A stretch of DNA of 64,000 bases from Runella sp. MFBS21 (GTDB lineage Bacteria > Bacteroidota > Bacteroidia > Cytophagales > Spirosomataceae), in contig NZ_JARNTW010000002.1 in NCBI RefSeq assembly GCF_029433105.1, forward strand, positions 599,744 through 663,743, written 5' to 3'. Position 1 is the stretch's first letter. Each line of letters begins with the position of its first letter. Positions 47,239 through 55,224 of this stretch are shown one piece after another. A program made the translations under genes and the position numbers. Below the pieces are notes generated by a model. The model was not told the DNA's origin. It did no database searches and saw only the letters and a program-made list of their open reading frames with translations.

Positions 47239-47390
47239 GCCACTAACGTTAAAGCATTGGCGATGGTGGGGTCAGCTCAATCCCGAAAGCTTTCGGGACA
47301 CATATGCCCAATAGAATTACAAATTCGGACGGCCGATGCCATTGAGTTTACAACTGTCAGCCCCACTATTGCCAATACGATGTTAGCTGT
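47239..47390 (-). repeat. attC-like palindrome 2
   Basis: Cores CTAAC (47243-47247) and GTTAGC (47382-47387). The arm CATTGGCGATGGTGGGG pairs with the complement of CCCCACTATTGCCAATA (14 of 17), and TCAGCTC/CTGTCAG-like bases extend it. A perfect 18-bp inner palindrome TCCCGAAAGCTTTCGGGA lies at 47281-47298. The same arm wording occurs in palindrome 1. The unit TTGGGCAT, read on the minus strand, is shared with palindromes 3 and 4. Confidence 0.75.
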
Positions 47391-47413
47391 TCGGGCTTTG
47401 TTTTATTATCAGT

Positions 47414-47824
47414 CTAATCAATTTGTCGGTAAATTAACCCTTGACTTGCTAACTCATTTTCCTTAAGTGGACTAATGAATGCAATTCCAAAATCAGCAAC
47501 ATCACCATTTATATCACAAAAATGTCTATCTCCTTCATATCCGCTATTTTTTAGAATATCATTTAGTCCTGCTAGTAAATTCTCAGAGTCCACGTAATCC
47601 GAGATTATTCGGACAGAAAAGTTTTCCTTTCTACCGTTCACTACCAACGTAAATTTAAACTCATCGTTATTCTTTTCTCCCACGAAACTGTCAAGAGTTA
47701 ACAATCCTTGTGAAATTGCAAAAGATTTTTCAATGGTCTCTTTGTAATCATTAGCTTCTGATATGCAATCTGGAAGGTCAATGAAGTGTTCATTGTCTAA
47801 AATAATGTCGTTGAAATAATTCAT
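47414..47824 (-). CDS. Hypothetical protein, cassette gene 3
   Basis: A 136-residue soluble acidic protein (MNYFNDIILDNEHFIDLPD...), alternating predicted helix and strand, ending FISPLKENELASQGLIYRQ. I recognise no family. Size and acidity resemble polymorphic-toxin immunity proteins, but no toxin gene is adjacent, so this is weak. It lies between palindromes 2 and 3, which begin 24 bp after its stop and 53 bp before its start. Confidence 0.65.
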   Translation of the reverse strand: MNYFNDIILDNEHFIDLPDCISEANDYKETIEKSFAISQGLLTLDSFVGEKNNDEFKFTLVVNGRKENFSVRIISDYVDSENLLAGLNDILKNSGYEGDRHFCDINGDVADFGIAFISPLKENELASQGLIYRQID

Positions 47825-47876
47825 AATATTAAATTTATTAATTGATTTAATTGATTTTGGTCAGTTGTCTGCCTGA

Positions 47877-48008
47877 CAGCTAACGGATAGGGCTTTGCGA
47901 CGGGCGGGTTTACAAGCACAAATGCCCAAGTTATTACTAAAATTCAATTGAAAAACTAATATTGATTTTTGCACTCAGCCCACCTGACGCAAAACCCGTG
48001 TTAGCACT
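47877..48008 (-). repeat. attC-like palindrome 3
   Basis: Cores GCTAAC (47879-47884) and GTTAGC (48000-48005) with arms GGCTTTGCGACGGGCGGG versus GGGTTTTGCGTCAGGTGGG (complement of the right side). Bases in the left arm are again unpaired. On the minus strand it contains TTGGGCATTTGTGCTTG, close to the equivalent piece of palindrome 2. It follows the gene at 48049-48696 in gene sense. Confidence 0.68.
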
Positions 48009-48048
48009 TCGCCCTTCTTTTGTTCTTCTGTTTGTTATTTTTTTAAGT

Positions 48049-48696
48049 CTATTCATTTTCTCTTTTATAAATTTCTCCATTCAAACTATTTAGAATAGCT
48101 GTCTTTAAGTCAAAATTGTCAGAATATGAGTAAACTGCATTAGTTAATTTCATTTCACCAAATTTTGGATGACCATTTCTGTCGTTGCCAATAATTTGTC
48201 TATGAGAATGGGCTTGTGTAATGTCACCTTCTGAAATAGTCAGGAAAATCATCAACAAAGTTTCCAGAGGAAGGAAAAACAATGCATGTTTTTTTGTCTT
48301 GTCCGAATTAATTAAAAAACCGTCAAGTCTGTCAGAGCTGTCAAATGAAAAGACTAATGAAAAGCTATGAATTATTTGGTTAATAATAAATCTCCAATCT
48401 TTTTCTGTTTTTGTTACTTTGTCAAAGTTGTAAAGAGTGTCAATTCTGTGCCAGTTTATATGGTCAACAATTGTTCCCTTGCTTTCGGAAAATTCCAAAT
48501 TTTCTTTCTTTGTCAAAAAGTCTGGTAGTATTTTCTGTGCATCATCAAGTTTCCTGATTATGTAAGCACCTATCATTAACGCTTTTTCAACTTTTACCTG
48601 GGATTGTTCAGTAATTCGTTTTAAATGTCTGAACTTAGCAATTGTCAAAAAGCTATTGTATAATTCCTTTTTCCAAAAATAACTTTCATGTATCAT
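48049..48696 (-). CDS. Hypothetical protein, cassette gene 2
   Basis: A 215-residue soluble protein, helix-rich in the first 100 residues (KVEKALMIGAYIIRKLDDAQK), then mixed, with a His-rich AHSHRQIIGNDRNGHPKFGEM segment near 165-185. I recognise no family. It starts 33 bp from palindrome 4 and ends 40 bp before palindrome 3, the regular gene-plus-site order of the array. Confidence 0.65.
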   Translation of the reverse strand: MIHESYFWKKELYNSFLTIAKFRHLKRITEQSQVKVEKALMIGAYIIRKLDDAQKILPDFLTKKENLEFSESKGTIVDHINWHRIDTLYNFDKVTKTEKDWRFIINQIIHSFSLVFSFDSSDRLDGFLINSDKTKKHALFFLPLETLLMIFLTISEGDITQAHSHRQIIGNDRNGHPKFGEMKLTNAVYSYSDNFDLKTAILNSLNGEIYKRENE

Positions 48697-48729
48697 TATT
48701 TCTTATTTCTGTGTCCTCTTTCAGGGTGA

Positions 48730-48928
48730 GTGCTAACGAGCAGGTATTGCTGCAGGTGGGATATTTTATAACGTCCAGCCTGGAACCGATGCCCAATTGA
48801 AAATATAATGTTGAAGTTAACAACAAAAAGCCAAATTGAAACTCGTCTGCCCGAACAAAAGTACAGCGATGCAAACAGCCGAAGTTTCAACGTCCAGCCC
48901 CACTTGCAGCAATACCAATGTTGGCTGT
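48730..48928 (-). repeat. attC-like palindrome 4
   Basis: The longest of the set. Cores GCTAAC (48732-48737) and GTTGGC (48920-48925). The arm GGTATTGCTGCAGGTGGG pairs with the complement of the right arm at 17 of 18 positions, and a second paired block ACGTCCAGCC lies further in. The loop of about 130 bp has no gene and includes minus-strand TTGGGCATCGG. It follows the LRR gene in gene sense. Confidence 0.75.
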
Positions 48929-48949
48929 TCGTTTTTCTTCACAATAATT

Positions 48950-50431
48950 TTAAGTTCGTTTGTGAATGGTCTCGCTAAAGAATTTCCCACTTGTTGCTAC
49001 AAAATCATGAGTTACATTTTGAAATGTCATAGTGTCTAACATGTTTTTCCCATCAAGCCATAACTCCTTTAAACTAGGAAACTGGTAGATGTCAATGATT
49101 CTAATATTCGTGCCCCTAATGTCAAGTTTTTCAATGTTCGGAAAAGTAATAGCTTTTGGGAATTGAGTTATCGGATTCATTTCAATTATTAAAGTTTTTA
49201 GATTAACTAAATTCTCTATTGAATCAGGTATTTCCGTTAATCCTGAATCTGCAATTTGTAAAAATTTTAAGTTCGGCAACATTGAAAGCTTTTCGATTGT
49301 GTCAATTATGTCAAGTTTAGGTTGCTTACGAAAATTTGCAACCGTAATATGTTTTAGCCTTCCTATTTTGTCAGAAATCGTTTCAAGCTGAACTTGATAG
49401 CAGTCAAAAATATTCTCGATTTCATCTCCGTATCTCATAGAGGCATAAGGAATCATTCCTGTCTTCGGTTTTACAAGGAAATAATTTCTCCTAATTGCTT
49501 GAGAAAATACCAAGAATTCCGCTGAAGCAATTGCAGGGTTTTCATATAGAGCCTTATGAATGTACTCTTGGTCCTTCAAGTAACTGTCCTTCCAGTTTTC
49601 TTTTACTTGGGATAGTAAATCAGATGGGGCATATTTCTCGAGTTGCTTTTTTGCAGCTTTTCTAACTTTTGAATCTCTGTGAAAACAGCTAAGATTTAAA
49701 ATGTACGAAAGCGTATAATTATTTATATCACTTTCTATTAGAGCATTAACTGATTGTTGTACTAACAAATCATCTTCACTTATCAAAGTATTAAATATTG
49801 TATCTGCTCTCTCTAAAGCAGATAAATCGTTATCAATTAATTTGATGTTTACAGAATGGTGTGCGACAATTGTTGAATCCGTATTCTTATTTTGCTTTTT
49901 AGATTCTATTTCCACAGAAATATTTACATCCACTTTTGTTCTTTGAATTGAAACTAATTTGTATCGATGTGCTTTTTCAAATGGCTCAATATTCCAATAA
50001 GATTTGCCTAAGACTACATCTAATTGTTTCCAGATTATTTCAGAAGCATCACTTGTATTTTCTTCAACTTTCAATTTTTCTCCTTCATCGGACATAATAC
50101 TATCATTCATTGCCATGAATGAACGCCTCAATTTGCGTCCCTCACAATAGTTTAAATTAAATGCCATGGATGTCTCTGAAAGAGCGAAAGTTAAGGTGTC
50201 GCCATTTTCTATACTCCATGGCTCAACGCACAAATCCATGTTTATAAAAAGCAATGTTCCTTTTTCGCTGAAATAAATATCACATACTTCCTCTTCTTTC
50301 CAATTTTCTGATGCCTTTTCAAAATTTATTTCTTCAATAAAGCTTAGTGTTAAACCAAGTTGTTTTTGTAGTTCAATTAAGTTGTTGTTAAAGTTAATAT
50401 TAGTCGCAATTCCAGATATGTTAAAGCCCAT
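48950..50431 (-). CDS. HEAT- and leucine-rich-repeat protein, cassette gene 1
   Basis: A 493-residue protein from the ATG at 50431 (MGFNISGIATNINF). The frame stays open for 42 more codons upstream, but that part covers half of an attC-like site and looks non-coding. Residues ~215-300 resemble HEAT/armadillo repeats (SCFHRDSKVRKAAKKQLEK...); residues ~380-480 are leucine-rich repeats with LPNLKFLQIADSGLTEIP, LVNLKTLIIEMNPITQFP and FPSLKELWLDG. It is probably a cytosolic protein-binding scaffold; the role is unknown. First gene of the array. Confidence 0.75.
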   Translation of the reverse strand: MGFNISGIATNINFNNNLIELQKQLGLTLSFIEEINFEKASENWKEEEVCDIYFSEKGTLLFINMDLCVEPWSIENGDTLTFALSETSMAFNLNYCEGRKLRRSFMAMNDSIMSDEGEKLKVEENTSDASEIIWKQLDVVLGKSYWNIEPFEKAHRYKLVSIQRTKVDVNISVEIESKKQNKNTDSTIVAHHSVNIKLIDNDLSALERADTIFNTLISEDDLLVQQSVNALIESDINNYTLSYILNLSCFHRDSKVRKAAKKQLEKYAPSDLLSQVKENWKDSYLKDQEYIHKALYENPAIASAEFLVFSQAIRRNYFLVKPKTGMIPYASMRYGDEIENIFDCYQVQLETISDKIGRLKHITVANFRKQPKLDIIDTIEKLSMLPNLKFLQIADSGLTEIPDSIENLVNLKTLIIEMNPITQFPKAITFPNIEKLDIRGTNIRIIDIYQFPSLKELWLDGKNMLDTMTFQNVTHDFVATSGKFFSETIHKRT

Positions 50432-50469
50432 GTCTTGTCTATGTTTGTTAGTAGTAAAGAGTCGGTTTA

Positions 50470-50600
50470 AAATGACAGCCAACACAATATAGCCGCAACC
50501 CTTTCGCCTACACCCCAAATATACCCACTTTCCATAAAATGTACCTAATGATTTCATAGGATGTTATGTAAATTTTTTCCCAAAGTGGGTAAAGGCTAAA
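50470..50600 (-). repeat. Half attC-like site and boundary hairpin at the upstream end of the array
   Basis: The plus strand has AGCCAACACAATATAGCCGC at 50477-50496, which resembles one core and arm of palindrome 4 and sits 46 bp before the start codon of gene 1, as in the other units. I cannot find a matching second arm. A separate 10-bp inverted repeat TACCCACTTT (50522-50531)/AAAGTGGGTA (50582-50591) follows. This may be a truncated site marking the array end. Confidence 0.4.
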
Positions 50601-50642
50601 CAGACATAGTGTTTTTAGTTCAAAATCGCCCATTTTGCTTTC

Positions 50643-50690
50643 AAAACCAAAAGGCTGCACTCAGTGAAATAGGGCAGCCTTTTGGTTTTT
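50643..50690. terminator. Terminator at the right part of the island
   Basis: A perfect 16-bp stem AAAACCAAAAGGCTGC and its complement, with a 15-nt loop, followed by Ts. It lies between the cassette genes and the second tRNA-end copy. Confidence 0.85.
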
Positions 50691-50742
50691 TATAAGGGGG
50701 TACTTCTTTTTGTAAATACGATTATATGAATCTACGAAGTTG

Positions 50743-50752
50743 TTCGGGTGCA
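50743..50752 (+). repeat. Second copy of the tRNA-Arg 3' end (candidate att site)
   Basis: TTCGGGTGCA is identical to the last ten bases of the tRNA at 45369-45378. It continues with TAAAAAGAA, compared with CAATAAGAA after the tRNA. No complete tRNA precedes it. Confidence 0.5.
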
Positions 50753-50774
50753 TAAAAAGAAGTCATACATGACA

Positions 50775-50818
50775 AAACCCAAAAAGCGTTAGATAAGTCT
50801 CTAACGCTTTTTGGGTTT
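50775..50818. terminator. Terminator after the second tRNA-end copy
   Basis: A perfect 19-bp stem AAACCCAAAAAGCGTTAGA and its complement around the 6-nt loop TAAGTC. Its distance from TTCGGGTGCA is about the same as that of the terminator behind the intact tRNA. Confidence 0.92.
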
Positions 50819-50877
50819 GATTCCTAACTTGAGAATTTAATGGCAAGTAATTAATAGTCCGTTGATATGGCTTAGTA

Positions 50878-52893
50878 TCAATGATAACTTAAGCCTTCTC
50901 CAAATTTGAACAATGAATAACCCTTTGGTTCTAGCATACCGGGTACATCTGATTTGTTTTCTTCTACGGCCTGCTGAGAAGTGGGAATGGTAAATGGTAA
51001 TTTACCTGTTGGGTTAAATTTCCCACTTATAACGTCCAAAAGGGCATCGGTAGTGGTGCCAAAGGTTGCTATGATGGTTTTGGCCGCCTCACTGTTAAGT
51101 TCATCTAATACCCATGGACTTGAAAAATTGATGGCTAACACCGTAGGTTTGCTTTTGAGGGTTTCGTTTACGCGGCTTATGTCAATTTTGTTTTTTGATA
51201 AACCTAATTCAATGGGCTTATTGGCTGAGGCAAACAAACCTCCAGCACTTGGAACAAGCCACAATACGACTATATCAGCTTCTTCTTTTGTCATTACAAA
51301 TTCCAAGGCTTGGTGAGGAGAAGTGGGTTTATAAACTGTAATTGGGTTAGCAACTCGACCATTGTCGTAATGGGTTTCAAAATAAACCTTTGTTTTTTGG
51401 GCTAATGGAAGAATTTTCGAATCATTTTTTAAGAGAACGATGGATTTACGTAAAGCCAACTCGGCTTTTTCTTGGAAAGCGGTACTGCCCACCGTAGTTT
51501 GTGCTTTTTCGGGGTCAACGTAAGGATTCTCAAATAGACCTAATGCAAATTTCTCGGTCAATAAACGTGCGACAGACTCATTGATTCGAGTTTCTGAGAC
51601 CAGTCCTTGCTTCACTACATCTTTCAAAATAGTGGGGTCTGCGGTACCAGAAAATAAGTCTACTCCTGCTTCCAAGGCTTTTTGGTAGCGTTGAGTCAAA
51701 GTGAGCTGTTCGACCCCCCAAGGCATCATTTCAATGGGCCCCGTGTCAGAATTGACGATACCTTTAAATCCCAATTTTTTGCGTAAGAGGTCTTGAATAA
51801 TGGCTTTGTTATAAGAAAAACCCACTTCTTCAAATCCCTTTCCCTTAGGGCTTGAATAATACGGCATGATAGCCGAGGTACCAGCTTCAATCGCCGCTTT
51901 AAAAGGCTTTAGATGATATTCAAACATGCCCCCTGGGTAATGTGCATATTTTCCCCAATCAAAGTGCGAATCCAAGCCTTTTTCTTGAGGCCCACCCCCC
52001 GGAAAATGCTTCGTTGTCATCGCTACCGAACTGGGGGATAGATGCGTTCCCTGAAATCCTTTTACAATCTCCCCTATCATGGCGGCACTCCAATCGGCAT
52101 CTTCTCCAAAAGTTCCTTCGATACGCTGCCAGCGGGGTTCGGTTGCCAAGTCGGCCATGTACATATACCCTTTGCGCAGCCCCACTGCCGTCCATTCTTG
52201 ACGCGCAATCTCTGCAAACTCTCTTGTAAGTTTTAGATCATGCATGGCCGCGAGTCCTAGCTCTCCGGGCCATTTTGAAAACGCCGTAGTTCCCACACTC
52301 AATCCAATGGCGGCATCAATCGTGATGTGATTTCGGGGGTTGGAGGCCACAATCGCCGGAATTCCCAAACGAGTGCTTTCGCACAAATCTTGCAAATGAT
52401 TAGCCCATTCGGCTATGGTTTTTGCGGGTGGATTGGCACGAAGTATAAAGTGCCGTAAGTGGAATTCTTTTACTCCTTTGGTAGTACCCGCAGCCGACAT
52501 AATAGGCACCGTGAGGGGCTTTCGAGTAAACATGTTGTTGGGTTGTACCAAATCTTCTTCATTGAACTTGCTGGTGATTTGAGTTCGTGCCCCTCCCTGC
52601 TGAAAGGCGTTGTCGCCCGCCATTCGGGTGGTACTAATAAGCATAAAGCCTACCTTTTCTTCTATCGTCATTTGGGAAATCAAATCCTGTACGCGTACCT
52701 CTGGCGACAGACGCCAATCTTCGTAAGGATCGAGCTTTTCATTTTTATTGAGATCCTTGAAAGTTAGCCCGTCTTTGAGGATTATTTTTACGGAACGATA
52801 GCCTAAGGTAGGTTGCTGGGCTAAGAGGAAGCCTATTGAATAGGGGCCTATCATCCCCATGACTAAAGCTAGAATTTTTTTCAATTGAATCAT
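50878..52893 (-). CDS. Glycoside hydrolase family 3 (beta-glucosidase-like), exported
   Basis: A 671-residue GH3 enzyme with a signal peptide (to about residue 25). The N-terminal TIM barrel shows LISQMTIEEKVGFM, RNHITIDAAIG, R.EGTFGEDA, AMTTKHFPGGGP and the nucleophile region GFKGIVNSDTGPIE with aspartate in SDT. The C-terminal alpha/beta sandwich has ALRKSIVLLKND.KILPL and GKFNPTGKLPFTIP, ending in a short EGLSY. No fibronectin-III domain follows. It likely cleaves beta-linked oligosaccharides in the periplasm; the linkage is unknown. It stands alone, with 200 bp without a gene upstream. Confidence 0.92.
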   Translation of the reverse strand: MIQLKKILALVMGMIGPYSIGFLLAQQPTLGYRSVKIILKDGLTFKDLNKNEKLDPYEDWRLSPEVRVQDLISQMTIEEKVGFMLISTTRMAGDNAFQQGGARTQITSKFNEEDLVQPNNMFTRKPLTVPIMSAAGTTKGVKEFHLRHFILRANPPAKTIAEWANHLQDLCESTRLGIPAIVASNPRNHITIDAAIGLSVGTTAFSKWPGELGLAAMHDLKLTREFAEIARQEWTAVGLRKGYMYMADLATEPRWQRIEGTFGEDADWSAAMIGEIVKGFQGTHLSPSSVAMTTKHFPGGGPQEKGLDSHFDWGKYAHYPGGMFEYHLKPFKAAIEAGTSAIMPYYSSPKGKGFEEVGFSYNKAIIQDLLRKKLGFKGIVNSDTGPIEMMPWGVEQLTLTQRYQKALEAGVDLFSGTADPTILKDVVKQGLVSETRINESVARLLTEKFALGLFENPYVDPEKAQTTVGSTAFQEKAELALRKSIVLLKNDSKILPLAQKTKVYFETHYDNGRVANPITVYKPTSPHQALEFVMTKEEADIVVLWLVPSAGGLFASANKPIELGLSKNKIDISRVNETLKSKPTVLAINFSSPWVLDELNSEAAKTIIATFGTTTDALLDVISGKFNPTGKLPFTIPTSQQAVEENKSDVPGMLEPKGYSLFKFGEGLSYH

Positions 52894-53094
52894 CAGGTTA
52901 AAAGTGCAATGTCTAACAGAACCATACTATTGAGTCTTCTCTATTCGCCAAAACGGACGTTTTTGAGCAATGAATCTTTAATAATATTCCCTCTCTTTCA
53001 AGTAGAAAAATAAAAAAGACTCAATGACTAAATCAGGTGTCTGAAGCAACTTTTCTGATGCTCAAAAATATGGGTCATGAACCAAACCCCGTGA

Positions 53095-53862
53095 TTATTT
53101 GCCTAGCCACTCCTTAAAATTGGGTACTCGGTCGGCGCTTACGTATATTTCTTGTAGCAAGGTAGGTTCTAATTCTAGTTTAAGTTTACCTCCAAAAAAA
53201 GAATGGGCCGTTTGGATAGCAGATAAGGAAACCAACAATGAGCGATTGACCCTGAAAAACAAATAAGGGTCGAGGATTTGTACTAGCCTATCAAGGCTGT
53301 AGTCGATAGGCCATCGTTGTCCTTGGCTAGTAATCAAAAGTGTAACCCTATCTTCATAGAGAAAATAAGCAATATCTCTGACGTTGATACTGCGGTATTT
53401 TGAACCTAAAGACACCATAAAACGGTCTTTGTAAGCACTATATAGAGGGGGTTTAGTCGGATGCGTAGGCGCAGGTGGTATCAATGCCGATTGAGATGCT
53501 CCCCAATACCTTTTAAATTTGTCTAAAGCCTCACCAAGCTCAGTGGCATCAATTGGTTTTAGCAAATAATCAATACTATAGTGTTTAAATGCCTCTAAGG
53601 TATATTGGGGATATGCCGTCGTAAAAATGATAGGAATTGAAAGTTTTAATTCCTTGACAATCCGAAATCCTAAATCATCTTCTAAATGAAGGTCAAGAAA
53701 AATAAGGTCTGGTTTAGAAAAAGAAGCTTCCCCAAACCATTGGATACTCGTATTGACTGAGCGCAAGTGCGCCAAGACTTCAATTTTTGGATCATAATTA
53801 TGGAGCAATGTCTGTAGCCGTTGGGCAGTCAAAGTTTCATCTTCTATAATCAATACTTTCAT
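53095..53862 (-). CDS. LytTR-family response regulator
   Basis: A 255-residue regulator: receiver domain with E7-D8, phospho-acceptor D57 in PDLIFLDLHLED and the lysine in YLLKPIDATELGEAL; then a proline-rich linker (125-140) and a LytTR DNA-binding domain (about 150-252, FMVSLGSKYRSINVRDIAYFLYEDR...FRVNRSLLVSLSAIQ). It overlaps the kinase gene by 4 bp, which indicates translational coupling. Confidence 0.95.
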   Translation of the reverse strand: MKVLIIEDETLTAQRLQTLLHNYDPKIEVLAHLRSVNTSIQWFGEASFSKPDLIFLDLHLEDDLGFRIVKELKLSIPIIFTTAYPQYTLEAFKHYSIDYLLKPIDATELGEALDKFKRYWGASQSALIPPAPTHPTKPPLYSAYKDRFMVSLGSKYRSINVRDIAYFLYEDRVTLLITSQGQRWPIDYSLDRLVQILDPYLFFRVNRSLLVSLSAIQTAHSFFGGKLKLELEPTLLQEIYVSADRVPNFKEWLGK

Positions 53863-54977
53863 GATAAAATAGGTATTTTAACAACAAAGATATCTTCTGT
53901 TTCTTCTATCAATACGGGGCTGTTGGTCAACAATCGGTAGCGATCGATGATATTCTGTAATCCTAACCGCGTGGAGGGTTCGGGGACTTGGCGTCGCCGA
54001 ATAGTGTTATGAATCATGAGATAGTTTTCGAGCATATCAATCATCACAATCAAAGGCTCTTGCAAAGACATCTGGTTGTGTTTTACCGCATTTTCTACCA
54101 ACAACTGTAGTGTCAATGGGGCAATGAAATAATTATTGGCCTCTTTTTCGGATATATGAATGTTTACTTGAAACCTTTCTTCAAAACGCATTTTGAGCAA
54201 AAAAGTATACGTATTCAGAAAATCTAACTCTTCGTGCAAACTAATACGCTCATGCATGCTTTGCTCCAAAATATAGCGATATGCTTTAGAAAGATGGTGA
54301 ATAAATTGAACGGATAATTGAGGCTGTGTTTCGACCAATGATGCCAAAATACTGAAATTATTGAACAGAAAATGAGGGCTTACCTGATTTCTGAGCGCAA
54401 TATTTTGCATTTTAAGGTGTAATTTCTCCATTTGCTCCGCCTTAAACTCCGCATCTTTTAGCCTTAGATAGGCCCTTCGATAAGACGCAAGGTAAAAAGC
54501 AGAAAGTAGCGCCATAATAGTTAAAGCATTGAGGGCATTTTTTAGGGGAAGTTGGCGAAAGTTTCGATAACTCACATTCCCTTTTGTTTGTCTCTGTACT
54601 ATTCCAAATTGAGTTTCGAGTGCCGTTTCAGTCCTAGTCCACAAGAAGCGAAAACCTATATTGAAAATAAGGGCCATGACACACGCAATGATAAAGGTCG
54701 CTACTTGAATCGGAATTTTAAACTCCATGAGAAAGGCCGTGCCAAACCAATCAAACAATTGATTTTGGAGCCATTCGATAAAAAAAATCCAAATGAAAAA
54801 AAACAAGGCAATAACAATAAACTCCATAGTCCACAGTGGTACACGCTCCCATGATAGCTGCTGACGGATATCAGGGATGAGGGCGTACATCCGTAAGGGC
54901 ATATAAAGCACTGACATGCTTAGGGCTAGTCGCCCTATTTGGCGGAAAGTTAGATGGTAGGTGGTAGGACTATTCAT
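53859..54977 (-). CDS. LytS/YehU-type sensor histidine kinase
   Basis: A 372-residue membrane kinase from the ATG at 54977; another ATG six codons upstream is possible. Four hydrophobic helices (about 17-33, 50-68, 90-113, 148-165) precede a coiled coil and the His_kinase domain NQVSPHFLFNNFSILASLV with H202. The ATPase part has LLVENAVKHNQ as the N-box and the end RLGLQNIIDRYRLL, but the expected G box reads only weakly. It pairs with the regulator that overlaps its 3' end. The signal is unknown. Confidence 0.93.
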   Translation of the reverse strand: MNSPTTYHLTFRQIGRLALSMSVLYMPLRMYALIPDIRQQLSWERVPLWTMEFIVIALFFFIWIFFIEWLQNQLFDWFGTAFLMEFKIPIQVATFIIACVMALIFNIGFRFLWTRTETALETQFGIVQRQTKGNVSYRNFRQLPLKNALNALTIMALLSAFYLASYRRAYLRLKDAEFKAEQMEKLHLKMQNIALRNQVSPHFLFNNFSILASLVETQPQLSVQFIHHLSKAYRYILEQSMHERISLHEELDFLNTYTFLLKMRFEERFQVNIHISEKEANNYFIAPLTLQLLVENAVKHNQMSLQEPLIVMIDMLENYLMIHNTIRRRQVPEPSTRLGLQNIIDRYRLLTNSPVLIEETEDIFVVKIPILS

Positions 54978-55038
54978 GGTGCCTAAAAATAACATTTGCT
55001 AACGTACGTTGCACCATCAAATGTAGCAGTGAGCTTGT

Positions 55039-55071
55039 CTATTTACAACTATTGTAGGTGTATGTTTTGCT
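55039..55071 (-). pseudogene. Fossil of the 3' end of an RHS-like lipoprotein gene
   Basis: The minus strand reads SKTYTYNSCK then TAG, identical in protein to the end of the intact lipoprotein gene at 60278-61084. The DNA differs at four positions, all synonymous third bases. Upstream of these codons the similarity stops. It therefore looks like the surviving tail of a second, once functional, related gene. Confidence 0.6.
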
Positions 55072-55072
55072 C

Positions 55073-55212
55073 TACATCGTAGTTTGGTTCCACGCACTTA
55101 ATTACAGGAGCTGATTTTAAAACCGAAAAAATCTAAATTCCTCTTTTTCACTTTGATAAAGTTTTGCTGATGAATCACACTGCACCATGGTTTCAGTATA
55201 AGAGGAAGACAC
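55073..55212. repeat. ~140-bp interspersed repeat, copy 1
   Basis: Shares an 88-bp core (55109-55196) with three other copies, starting AGCTGATTTTAAAACCGAAA and ending CACCATGGTTTCAG. The outer parts are weakly conserved. It sits directly downstream of the gene at 55225-55947. Confidence 0.85.
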
Positions 55213-55224
55213 GGGCTTATAGGT

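Larger units (their letters stand above)
45369..50752. mobile_element. Candidate tRNA-Arg-targeted genomic island with a cassette-like gene array
   Basis: The last ten tRNA bases, TTCGGGTGCA (45369-45378), recur at 50743-50752. The following bases are also similar (7 of the next 9), and in both places a strong terminator follows within about 25 bp. A decayed tyrosine recombinase gene lies just inside the tRNA end. The contents are four minus-strand hypothetical genes separated by long palindromes. The simplest model is integration at the tRNA 3' end with the second copy as the displaced att site. The repeat is short, so the boundary is an inference. Confidence 0.55.

Noticed and set aside
45965-48928. 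CRISPR array
   Set aside because: The repeated elements are long palindromes separated by whole genes, not short identical repeats with regular spacers, and no cas gene is present.
50432-50557. Upstream extension of the LRR protein
   Set aside because: The 42 extra codons cover half of an attC-like site, have a composition unlike the rest and are not needed; the ATG at 50431 gives a natural start.
51942-52229. Plus-strand frames inside the family 3 glycoside hydrolase gene
   Set aside because: They are antisense shadows of a well-supported coding region.
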